Shown: one piece after another, positions 1 to 6,355 of the stretch
Layout of the letters: every line of letters begins with the position of its first letter
Position numbering within the stretch: position 1 is the stretch's first letter
Assembly (NCBI RefSeq): GCF_003460605.1
Contig: NZ_QTVN01000006.1
Coordinates: forward strand, 1-64,000
Direction: 5' to 3'
Source of the DNA: Ruminococcus sp. AF31-8BH
Lineage (GTDB): Bacteria > Bacillota > Clostridia > Lachnospirales > Lachnospiraceae
DNA length: 64,000 nucleotides
Notes under the pieces: model-generated
What the model was told of the DNA's origin: nothing
Seen by the model: only the letters and a program-made list of their open reading frames with translations
The model's database searches: none
Made by a program: the position numbers and the translations under genes

Positions 1-175
1 TCCCGTCCGGGGTAAAGGGGTTCTGGGTTTCCGGCTCTGCTTCGGTTTCTGCCGGGGAGGGAGCTGTCTCCGGCTGCGGCTCGCTGCTCTGTGCATAAGC
101 CGGGACTGTAAAGATCAGGCAACACAAAAGGCTGGCAGCCATCGCCGCCAGCCTGCGAAATTTAGTTTTCTTCAT
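1..175 (-). CDS. CD1107-type mobile element protein, N-terminus only
   Basis: This gene starts at 175 and runs off the left edge, so only about 58 residues are visible. They begin MKKTKFRRLAAMAASLLCC, a secretion signal ending around VPAYA-QSSE, followed by a Pro/Glu/Thr-rich stretch ending NPFTPDG. This matches the start of CD1107-family (DUF4366) exported proteins of Tn5397/CTn-like conjugative elements. It lies just downstream of the DUF4315 gene and overlaps it by about 14 bases, the usual order in such elements. The role in conjugation is not established. The call rests on the signal peptide, the low-complexity linker and the neighbours. Confidence 0.75.
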   Translation of the reverse strand, partial: MKKTKFRRLAAMAASLLCCLIFTVPAYAQSSEPQPETAPSPAETEAEPETQNPFTPDG

Positions 176-428
176 GGGCCGTGTCCTCCTTTTCGGGTGC
201 CTCCGGCTTCGGGTCAGTATGGCCCGAAGCGGTAAGGCTGTTTTTGGGGTCATTCAGAAAAGCCATAAGCTGGGCGGGCGTCAGTTTGAGGGAGCGCACC
301 GCCTGCACGATCTGGCTGTTTTCTTCCTCCTGTTTCTGCTTTTCCAGCTCCCGGATTTTGGCCTGCCATTCGGCGGCCTTCTCCCGGGCTTTTTCCAGTT
401 CCTTATCGAGCTTGTCGATTTTGTTCAT
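162..428 (-). CDS. DUF4315 family mobile element protein
   Basis: An 88-residue protein starting MNKIDKLDKELEKAREKAAE. It is a charged coiled-coil-forming helix followed by a short LTPAQLMAFLNDP motif and an acidic tail. This is the DUF4315 family, found next to CD1107-like genes in Firmicutes conjugative elements. I chose the ATG at 428 because AAGGAGT lies about 7 bases upstream. A longer reading frame exists to 470 but has no ribosome site. Function is unknown. The gene looks intact although its upstream neighbours are broken. Confidence 0.85.
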   Translation of the reverse strand: MNKIDKLDKELEKAREKAAEWQAKIRELEKQKQEEENSQIVQAVRSLKLTPAQLMAFLNDPKNSLTASGHTDPKPEAPEKEDTAHEEN

Positions 429-483
429 GCAAGGACTCCTTTCCTCTGGCTCACAAACGCCCGAAGGCATGGCCCGAAGTGCG

Positions 484-612
484 TTATGCCCGGTTCATTT
501 CCTGTTTTTTGTCCTCCGGGCGGGTGGTCATAATGGCGTACAGCTCGGTATTCTGCGGGAAGCGGTCAACAAACGGGATGGTGGTATTCCCGAAGAACAG
601 CAGCCCTTGGTA
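484..612 (-). pseudogene. C-terminal remnant of a VirB4-like conjugation ATPase
   Basis: About 40 in-frame residues read GLLFFGNTTIPFVDRFPQNT and then ELYAIMTTRP, ending in a basic tail and a stop at 484. This resembles the extreme C-terminus of VirB4/TrsE-type ATPases of Gram-positive conjugative elements (a GLL..G...PF.D.FP..T.LY..MTT pattern). No catalytic domain is present. The frame joins directly to relaxase sequence near 607-612, so this is what remains after a deletion that removed most of virB4 and the genes between it and the relaxase. Family assignment is from memory of the motif. Confidence 0.6.
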
Positions 613-1012
613 TGCCGCCGTCCTCCCGGTCTGGCTGGTGTACGGCGAAGTCAACCACCATGCCACGGCTCACAAAGTTCTCCAATAAAAATCGCCTTGC
701 AAGAGCGATGTTTTCCTCAAGGGAAAATTCATTCTGCAAGGCAATGTCAAAGCTGTATGCAAGCTGGGCGTTCTTTCCACGCTCGGCTTTTTCCACGGCG
801 TTCCATAGGGTCTGGCGGTCTGCGTATTTTGGCGGTGCATGGGACGGCAAGAGAATGTCAGAGCAGATCACGCCGCCCTTGCGGGTATAGTCGCTGTATT
901 CGCCGTAATACTCGCTATACAATCGCTCCCCGGCACGGTAGGCGGCAGAAGCAATAGCGGACTGTCCTGCGCTTCGCTTAGTCTGCGTGACGCTCAGATG
1001 AAATAGTGCCAT
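566..1012 (-). pseudogene. mobL: MobA/MobL-type relaxase, truncated N-terminal domain
   Basis: The N-terminus MALFHLSVTQTKRSAGQSAI is followed by ASAAYRAGERL, the conserved start of MobA/MobL (MOBQ) relaxases including the catalytic-tyrosine region. Homology continues to VVDFAVHQPDREDGGIP. Intact family members then carry an NPHFH metal-binding motif. Here the sequence switches to a VirB4 tail in another frame and stops at 566, so the histidine triad and everything downstream are lost. Intact relaxases are usually several hundred residues; about 135 remain. The start overlaps the end of the DUF3847 gene by 35 bases, a normal arrangement. The protein cannot nick DNA as a complete enzyme would. 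Confidence 0.85.
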
Positions 1013-1337
1013 CGGCTTTCAACTCCTTTTTTCTGTTCGCTTGGTTGGTGTGAGTAATCGCCATGTGACGGACGGCTCGCTGGACTTCGGACAGAGAAAA
1101 GATGTACTCCATCAGCTCTGTCATTTCGGTGCGTGTGAGATCTTTGACCTCCGGGGCAAGGCTCTCAATCGTGCCGCCCAGATTGCAAAGACGATGGGTG
1201 CGTTTCTGCCTTTCGCCTTTCTCCAGATATTTCTTTCTGTTCTCAAGACGGTTGAGCTTGTGCTTCTCCTGTGCAAGCTGAGTCTCGGCTCGTTCCTTTT
1301 CGGCTCGGAGCTGTTCAAGGGTTTTCGGTTTTGTCAT
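978..1337 (-). CDS. DUF3847 family protein of mobilizable elements
   Basis: A 119-residue, highly charged, helical protein beginning MTKPKTLEQLRAEKERAETQ, with a RKKYLEKGERQKRTHRL basic segment and an LTRTEMTELMEYIFSL segment. This is the DUF3847 family, encoded immediately before MobL relaxases and often thought to assist them (inference). The ATG at 1337 is preceded by GGAGGTCAATCACA. The reading frame extends to 1385 but runs through a terminator-like hairpin, so the longer start is rejected. It overlaps the relaxase start. Confidence 0.85.
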   Translation of the reverse strand: MTKPKTLEQLRAEKERAETQLAQEKHKLNRLENRKKYLEKGERQKRTHRLCNLGGTIESLAPEVKDLTRTEMTELMEYIFSLSEVQRAVRHMAITHTNQANRKKELKADGTISSERHAD

Positions 1338-1370
1338 TGTGATTGACCTCCTTTTTTGATTTTTGGGATA

Positions 1371-1415
1371 AAAAAAGACCGTCAACTTTTCGCAGATTGC
1401 GACCAGTCAACGGTC
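1371..1415 (-). terminator. Leader hairpin / attenuator before DUF3847-mobL
   Basis: On the minus strand a stem GACCGT(TGAC)/(GTCA)ACGGTC-type pairing (1377-1386 with 1406-1415, two G-U pairs) is followed by a run of seven T residues (1370-1376) and, about 30 bases later, the ribosome site of the DUF3847 gene. The inner core (TCAAC, TTTTC, AGTCAA on the plus strand) is shared with the hairpin at 4967-4992 while the outer stem differs but still pairs. Confidence 0.6.
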
Positions 1416-1500
1416 TGATTTTCGGTATTCGGTTTTTTCAAACTTGCTGGCGGCGAACAGCATTTCATGCTGTTTGCGGACGGCAAGTCCACAGGGGATA

Positions 1501-1514
1501 GCCGCTTTAGCGGC
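1501..1514. repeat. Perfect inverted repeat in the oriT region
   Basis: GCCGCTTTAGCGGC is a 6-bp perfect stem with a 2-base loop. It lies in the non-coding stretch 1338-1664 between the DUF3847 gene and the cargo gene. No plausible gene was found in this stretch; a 68-residue frame across it is rejected. Confidence 0.6.
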
Positions 1515-1614
1515 GCAAGGGGGTGTAGCCACCTTGACGGAACGAAGTGACGCAACATTCTCGGTCGGGCAGTTTTCTTCTGCTGACCGGGAATGAAGCT
1601 CCGCAGGACGCACT

Positions 1615-1647
1615 ACTCTCGATAGAGAGTATAGAAGTGCGCCCTTA
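1615..1647 (+). other. Candidate origin of transfer (oriT), RSF1010/MOBQ type
   Basis: A 6-bp inverted repeat ACTCTC-GATA-GAGAGT (1615-1630) is followed after four bases by AAGTGCGCCCTTA (1635-1647). The AAGTGCGCCCT core matches the nick region of the RSF1010/R1162 oriT, where the relaxase recognises an inverted repeat and cuts within TAAGTGCG/CCCT. It sits upstream of a MOBQ relaxase gene, as expected. The match is by memory of the RSF1010 sequence. The nick position is inferred, not shown. Confidence 0.7.
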
Positions 1648-1664
1648 GAGTTCTAAGGGTATTT

Positions 1665-3197
1665 TTAGATAATTGGGAATGTTTCTTTGCCAAACTGCGT
1701 AACATTGAACACGATACGCCACTCGACATCATCACCAACCGGTTCAAAGTGCAGAGCAGAACAAGCAGCATGAAGTTTTTCTTGTGAATTTGTTCCATAT
1801 ATAACTGCTGTCGGACCATCTGCACCACCAATAACACCAACAACAAAACAGGAACTACTGCCAACTGGACGGAACGAATGATCGTCTGGTGTAACTTCTA
1901 TCGGTCTATCGCCTTCATCACAGTCAAAAACCGAAATGTTCTCCATCGGTTCAGGGGTAAGTGTATAACTCATGGCAATATAATGTGTCGGATAAATCCA
2001 GCGATCAGAACCAAAACTATTTTGAGGAACTGTCTGCTGTTCTATTTCCTGCACGGTCAGTGTATGGGTTATTCCGCTAACAGGATGGGAAAACATAAAT
2101 GAATCTCCGGGTGCGTGAACTTTGAAATGTGAGCCTGGAACTTGTCCTGGTTGCTGCTCCATTGTAAGAAAAAGTTTATTGATTTCAGGGTGATGCTTGG
2201 TTCCCCAAGGAAATACGTCTCTGCATATGACCCAGCCATAAGTACTATCCAGCCCATAATGGTCGATTGCCCATTTTGCTTCCAACTCATTGATAACGCC
2301 ATCTGGCAGACAAGGATTAAAGCTCACAGCGCAGCCATGGGTTGTCTGTAATATTTTCTCGTTTAACTTCAAGCAAGGTTTGAAGTTAAAACAAAGTGGG
2401 TTTTCCCATTCCATCTGCATCTGTTGCTCACGGGTAAAATTTTCACATGAGTCATTTTCCCAGTCCAGATTCCATTTTTTCATGAAGTCACGGATGCTTT
2501 CTGAATCAACTCGCATACAAAAATCAACGACAAGTCCTTTGCTACATGAATAAGCTGCCGGAATTACCCAATGATATCCAGCCCAATCGAATTGTTTATC
2601 CAGCTTGATCTCTTTTCCGGCACGGTCTTTACCTCGATGTCCCCAGAAATCTCCATCAAAGTAGACCTTCCATTCAGGGGCAACCAATTCTGCCTCTGAA
2701 GTCATATCATTATCGTAATAATCTTCTGTGTATTTAATCTGACTGTAATCAAAGGAAGATTGCAGGTTTTTGATATATGTCCACGGTTGTTCCATAGGCA
2801 ACAAATTCATCTTCTCTGAAATTTCCGATAAAGTTTGCTGTTGTTCCTGGGTTGTAGGGTTTTCATTGAGAAAGGCTTCAAACTGTGCTTCGTTCCACAT
2901 CCACGCTTGTTCCACTGCCGCCACATCACCACAAGCCAGTATAAGCCGCAGAAAGTCGGTAAAATTTTCAGCTACTGGATGAACATAATCAGGAGAAGTA
3001 TTCATGGGGCTGACAGAGAAAACCATCTCTCCAAATCCACGAATGAAACAGAAGTGGATACCATCTATCCCTGCCCATCCAAAAACCGATGCCCCTTTTG
3101 GGGTACAAAAATAATTTGTATTATCCTCACGGAGTTCAACTCCCACAGGACTTAAATCGACACCCCGCTGTAAAAATTTTTTCAAAATTCTATTCAT
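1665..3197 (-). CDS. Unrecognised 510-aa cargo protein with C-terminal IGGADGPTAV motif
   Basis: I do not recognise the whole protein. It starts MNRILKKFLQRGVDLSPVGV after a GGGGGG ribosome-site-like run; an ATG five codons earlier is possible. It is rich in Trp, Phe and Tyr, has no signal peptide or membrane segment, and looks cytoplasmic and multidomain. Near the C-terminus it carries FVVGVIGGADGPTAVIYG, resembling a motif in beta subunits of sodium-pumping decarboxylases. Those are membrane proteins, so the resemblance is local and such hits should not be taken as function. It lies between the mob genes and the recombination genes, so it is probably cargo of the element. A bidirectional terminator separates it from the upstream DUF6809 gene. 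Confidence 0.6.
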   Translation of the reverse strand: MNRILKKFLQRGVDLSPVGVELREDNTNYFCTPKGASVFGWAGIDGIHFCFIRGFGEMVFSVSPMNTSPDYVHPVAENFTDFLRLILACGDVAAVEQAWMWNEAQFEAFLNENPTTQEQQQTLSEISEKMNLLPMEQPWTYIKNLQSSFDYSQIKYTEDYYDNDMTSEAELVAPEWKVYFDGDFWGHRGKDRAGKEIKLDKQFDWAGYHWVIPAAYSCSKGLVVDFCMRVDSESIRDFMKKWNLDWENDSCENFTREQQMQMEWENPLCFNFKPCLKLNEKILQTTHGCAVSFNPCLPDGVINELEAKWAIDHYGLDSTYGWVICRDVFPWGTKHHPEINKLFLTMEQQPGQVPGSHFKVHAPGDSFMFSHPVSGITHTLTVQEIEQQTVPQNSFGSDRWIYPTHYIAMSYTLTPEPMENISVFDCDEGDRPIEVTPDDHSFRPVGSSSCFVVGVIGGADGPTAVIYGTNSQEKLHAACSALHFEPVGDDVEWRIVFNVTQFGKETFPII

Positions 3198-3288
3198 TAA
3201 GCATCCCCCCATAAAATTAGTGCTATCACGCTCTTTATTGTAGTAAATTTTATCACAAGAGTGTGAATAAATCTACTGGCGAATGCTG

Positions 3289-3326
3289 AAACCGCCCGAA
3301 CAGTTTCTTTCTGCTCAGGCGGCTTT
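3289..3326. terminator. Bidirectional terminator
   Basis: AAACCGCC and GGCGGCTTT flank an A/T-rich centre, with T-rich sequence on the plus side. It follows the stop of the DUF6809 gene (minus strand) and lies upstream of the cargo gene start. Confidence 0.55.
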
Positions 3327-3328
3327 CT

Positions 3329-3613
3329 TCATCTATTTTTCTTTCTTCTGCTGCACTTGTTCATGGGCTTCCTGCTGAACATCAGCCCAGCGGAAAAGCC
3401 ATACTTGAAGTGACTTTCACTTTCTTCACATTGGGCGATTGCTGTCTGCGCCCGGAGTTCCTGCACCAGCTCATAGTCCTCTTTGCTGAGCCGCTGGGAC
3501 AACTGCTCCATGAGCTTTTCACAGGCTATGACTGCCTTTCGGTATTCCGGTGATGTAGGTACAACTGTCTCGCAGGGATAAAACTCCCCATTATACATGG
3601 CTTCCAAAATCAT
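3329..3613 (-). CDS. DUF6809 family mobile element protein
   Basis: A 94-residue protein beginning MILEAMYNGEFYPCETVVPT. It has a central helix (KLMEQLSQRLSKEDYELVQE) and a KYGFSAGLM segment, typical of the small proteins now grouped as DUF6809 in Firmicutes integrative elements. The start at 3613 follows GAGAGGTAAAGCT. It sits 13 bases downstream of tnpV and is probably co-transcribed with it. Function unknown. Confidence 0.8.
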   Translation of the reverse strand: MILEAMYNGEFYPCETVVPTSPEYRKAVIACEKLMEQLSQRLSKEDYELVQELRAQTAIAQCEESESHFKYGFSAGLMFSRKPMNKCSRRKKNR

Positions 3614-3626
3614 AGCTTTACCTCTC

Positions 3627-4004
3627 TCAACAGTAGATTAGTTCCGTCTTGATGATTTCCTCTGCCCGGCAGCGGATGGAGTTCATTGACTGCACCCATA
3701 ACATCTGATTTTCCGCTTTCATGGCTTCGGTCACGCCCTCGGCTTTCATCATCTGCCGGATAATCAAGTCCAGCCTGTCTGCCGCCTGCTCGTTCAGATC
3801 GGCAACGACGGTGTGGAGCCTGCCGGACAAAATTAGCTCGTTGTAAAGCATGGGACGGTGCAATTTCAGATAGGACTGGCGCAAGCATCCCCAATGCCCA
3901 ATAGGTCGGCGTTCCTCCGGCAGCTTCAAGTCCGGCACATAGTAGTCGCCCACCAACACATAGTCCATACCGTTCTCATGGATTCTCGGTTTCAACTCTT
4001 TCAT
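3627..4004 (-). CDS. tnpV: TnpV transposon-encoded protein
   Basis: A 125-residue protein with the TnpV signature MKELKPRIHENGMDYVLVGD, then YYVPDLKLPEERRPIG and a conserved C-terminal NSIRCRAEEIIKTELIY. TnpV proteins occur in Tn4451-like elements next to the TnpX/TndX recombinase. Their role is not defined. It follows the recombinase remnant by four bases, so the two were one transcription unit. The sequence looks intact, unlike the recombinase itself. Confidence 0.9.
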   Translation of the reverse strand: MKELKPRIHENGMDYVLVGDYYVPDLKLPEERRPIGHWGCLRQSYLKLHRPMLYNELILSGRLHTVVADLNEQAADRLDLIIRQMMKAEGVTEAMKAENQMLWVQSMNSIRCRAEEIIKTELIYC

Positions 4005-4008
4005 AAAA

Positions 4009-4932
4009 TCACGCTCCCTTTCTCGGTCCCAGCTGCGGCAAACTGCTCACCGGGATAAATACCCCTCTGGCAATATCCTCGGTGCGGATTGCCTGTTTTC
4101 TGGCTTCAATCTCCGCTTTTTTCTTGGCTTTCGTGCGCTCCTCATACTCTTTCTGTTTACCATTGGCTTTCCGCTTCAAGTAGTTCTGGTGGAGCCTGTC
4201 CTTGCGTTCCTCACGCTTGCGGATTTCCTCTAATTCCTCCGGGGTAAGCTCCACTTCGCCAAACGCAGGGGGAACGAAACGACCCACGAAATTGAAGTAA
4301 ATCTCGACCTCCTGTGTGGTCTGAATACTGCCCTTGCGGTCACGCTCATGCACAAGGATTTTCTCAATAAACTCATTGAGCATGGCAATCGTCAGCTTGT
4401 CGAAGTTCTCATACTTGTCAATCAGAGCGATAAAACGGTCAGCGTCCTTTTCGTGCTTCTCGTAGCTCTTGATAGCCTTTTCCAGATCGGAGATTTCAAC
4501 GGTAAGCTCGGACTGTTCCTTTTCGTATTGAGCGTCCAGAGTGGCGTATCTGCTGTCGGACAGCTTTCCTAAAATGTTGTCCTCATAGATTTTGCAGAGC
4601 AGGACTTCCAGCTCGGAAACTCTCTGCTTTGCGGTGGCAAGGCGTGTCCGCTGTTTCTTGACCTCTGCCGTCTGCTGGCTGGACTGCGCTTCCTGCACCA
4701 CACGGACAAACTCGGCTCGGTCATGCTTCGCATACTCGGCAATGGCTTTCAGCATTTCAGAGACAAGGGACAGTACCACATCTTCATTGATACGGTGCTG
4801 TGTCGTGCAGAGCTTTCCAACTGGGACTTTGCTGTATTGGGAACAGGTATATTGAGAAATATGCTTGCCGTTGCCCGGCCCGCTATCCGTTACCGGCTGT
4901 TCCGGCGTTTTTGTGGTTTTATCATCTGCCAT
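4009..4932 (-). pseudogene. Large serine recombinase (TnpX/TndX type) lacking the catalytic domain
   Basis: The 307 residues contain only the C-terminal part of a large serine recombinase. It starts part-way through the zinc-ribbon (YTCSQYSKVPVGKLCTTQHR), followed by a long coiled coil and a lysine-rich DUF4368-like tail. The N-terminal resolvase domain with the catalytic serine and the recombinase domain are absent. In their place are about 25 residues starting MADDKTTKTPEQPVTDSGPG that look like the start of another protein, so a deletion probably fused two genes. A ribosome site AGGAGG precedes the ATG at 4932. Without the catalytic half the element cannot excise by its own enzyme. Confidence 0.8.
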
Positions 4933-4960
4933 AAGCATTTACCTCCTGTTTTTGGGCATG

Positions 4961-4992
4961 AAAAAAGGGGCTCAACTTTTCAGTCAAGCCCC
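4961..4992 (-). terminator. Leader hairpin / attenuator before recombinase remnant
   Basis: On the minus strand the stem GGGGCTTGAC/GTTGAGCCCC (10 bp with two G-U pairs, loop TGAAAA) is followed by six T residues. It lies about 20 bases before the AGGAGG of the recombinase remnant. It shares the inner core with the hairpin at 1371-1415. Confidence 0.65.
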
Positions 4993-5721
4993 CGTGGGAA
5001 GTTCCTCCTTTCTCCGCCATGATACAAAAATACCGCCCGTAGTCTCGTTTGGGCGGTACTTTGTGTAAGATTGGCAGTCCATTATTAAGTTTTTTATTAT
5101 GTTCCCTTTGTACACCGTTGCAACTGTTCCTTCATAACGGACTATGCTCGACCAGTATAAAGTTCCTTCGACATAAAACATATATGTACCATCTGCAACT
5201 ATATTTCCGTCATCATTTGTTCCATCCCAGATATAAGAGTGTGTCCCGGTAGAAGGAGTTGCTCCTGTTATGGCATCAATTCGTGTTTTGTCCATATCAG
5301 AGGGCTTAGCATGAGCAACCCATGTAGGAATGCTGTCTTCACGCTCTGCATATCCTCCATTGGAAGTAAAATTGGTTACAAAAAGAGTTTTTACCACATT
5401 TCCATCCATATCTTCAATCCACACGGCATACTGATTAGAAGCCGGTGTACTTGAACGATTAAAATCTATACTGATTTTCAGCTTTCCATTTACCTGACTA
5501 TCTTTAGACTGTGCTGTCTCAAGTGGACTTATATCTGGCACATTATCATCTGATGTTACAGTTTTTTCTATAACATCATCTGTTTCTTCTGTTATGGTTT
5601 GTTGCTTATTGCTTTCAGTTGTACAAGTAACATTATTGATGTTCTTTGAAGCTCCGATTTTTACAATTATTGTAAGTACAAATAGTATGATTACTAATAT
5701 GGAAACTATCTTTTTCCTCAT
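4984..5721 (-). CDS. Exported DUF2271-like protein, C-terminus probably altered
   Basis: A 245-residue protein with an N-terminal membrane anchor or signal (MRKKIVSILVIILFVLTIIV), a Ser/Thr/Asp-rich linker, and a beta-rich domain. That domain contains QYAVWIEDMDGNVVKTLFVT and TGATPSTGTHSYIWDGTNDD. The pattern fits DUF2271 domains, which are often periplasmic or surface proteins. The last 20 or so residues are encoded through a terminator-like hairpin (5031-5058). They look unnatural, suggesting the true end was cut when the mobile element inserted nearby. The start at 5721 has AGGAGAACC upstream. Confidence 0.65.
   Translation of the reverse strand: MRKKIVSILVIILFVLTIIVKIGASKNINNVTCTTESNKQQTITEETDDVIEKTVTSDDNVPDISPLETAQSKDSQVNGKLKISIDFNRSSTPASNQYAVWIEDMDGNVVKTLFVTNFTSNGGYAEREDSIPTWVAHAKPSDMDKTRIDAITGATPSTGTHSYIWDGTNDDGNIVADGTYMFYVEGTLYWSSIVRYEGTVATVYKGNIIKNLIMDCQSYTKYRPNETTGGIFVSWRRKEELPTGA
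5026..5058 (-). terminator. Terminator overlapping the end of the DUF2271-like gene
   Basis: TACCGCCC (5031-5038) and GGGCGGTA (5051-5058) form a perfect 8-bp stem. Read on the minus strand it is followed by TTTTTG. It falls inside the 3' end of the DUF2271-like frame, one reason to suspect that frame is extended artificially. Confidence 0.6.
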
Positions 5722-5748
5722 AACAATGGTTCTCCTATTCTGCCAATA

Positions 5749-6321
5749 TTATAAAACATCATTCTCAATATCTCTTATCTTCTTAGCCGGAACCCCGCCT
5801 ATCACGCAGTTATCCGGCACATCTTTTGTTACCACAGCTCCGGCTGCAATGACCACATTGTTGCCAATTGTCACTCCCGGAAGAATGGTCACATTTCCGC
5901 CAATCCATACATCATTTCCAATCGTAACAGGATTGCCAATGCCAAGGTGTTCTCTGCGTCCTTTTGGGGTGATTGGGTGATTTACAGTCGTAATCAAAGT
6001 ATTTGGTCCGATCATCACATAATCGCCAATATGCACCGGCATGATATCAAGAATTGTGACATTGTAATTTGCAAGAAACTGATCCCCAACATGAATATTT
6101 TTGCCGCTGTCACACATAAAGCCTGGACACAGACACACATCACTGCCTACCGAACCAAAATATTTTTTTATCAATACAGCCTGTTCATCCTCTGTCGCAT
6201 CTGCATCCTGCATTCTGCGAAGTTCCCGGCAGAATTTGATTGCATTCAGTTTTCTGCCATTTACTCCGACATCCCAGAAATCATAATAAAGTCCTGCGTC
6301 TAATTTTTCTTCTTCTGTCAT
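5749..6321 (-). CDS. maa: Sugar O-acetyltransferase, maltose acetyltransferase-like
   Basis: A 190-residue left-handed beta-helix acetyltransferase. It starts MTEEEKLDAGLYYDFWDVGV and carries hexapeptide repeats (IGPNTLI, IGNDVWIGGNVTILPGVTIG, IGNNVVIAAGAVVT), plus the family's terminal NCVIGGVPAKKIRDI. It matches the Maa/NodL/LacA group that acetylates sugars with acetyl-CoA in the cytoplasm; the substrate cannot be told. The ATG at 6321 follows AGGAGGC. A longer frame to 6390 lacks such a site and would overlap the MATE gene. It lies 34 bases downstream of the MATE gene on the same strand, so the two may share a transcript. Confidence 0.85.
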   Translation of the reverse strand: MTEEEKLDAGLYYDFWDVGVNGRKLNAIKFCRELRRMQDADATEDEQAVLIKKYFGSVGSDVCLCPGFMCDSGKNIHVGDQFLANYNVTILDIMPVHIGDYVMIGPNTLITTVNHPITPKGRREHLGIGNPVTIGNDVWIGGNVTILPGVTIGNNVVIAAGAVVTKDVPDNCVIGGVPAKKIRDIENDVL

Positions 6322-6355
6322 AATAAGCCTCCTGATATTTTTAATACTTTTCTTA

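Noticed and set aside
1407..1613. 68-codon minus-strand frame in the oriT region
   Set aside because: No ribosome site, odd composition, and it overlies inverted repeats next to oriT.
2770..3155. Plus-strand frames opposite the 510-aa cargo gene
   Set aside because: Short, overlapping antisense frames with no features.
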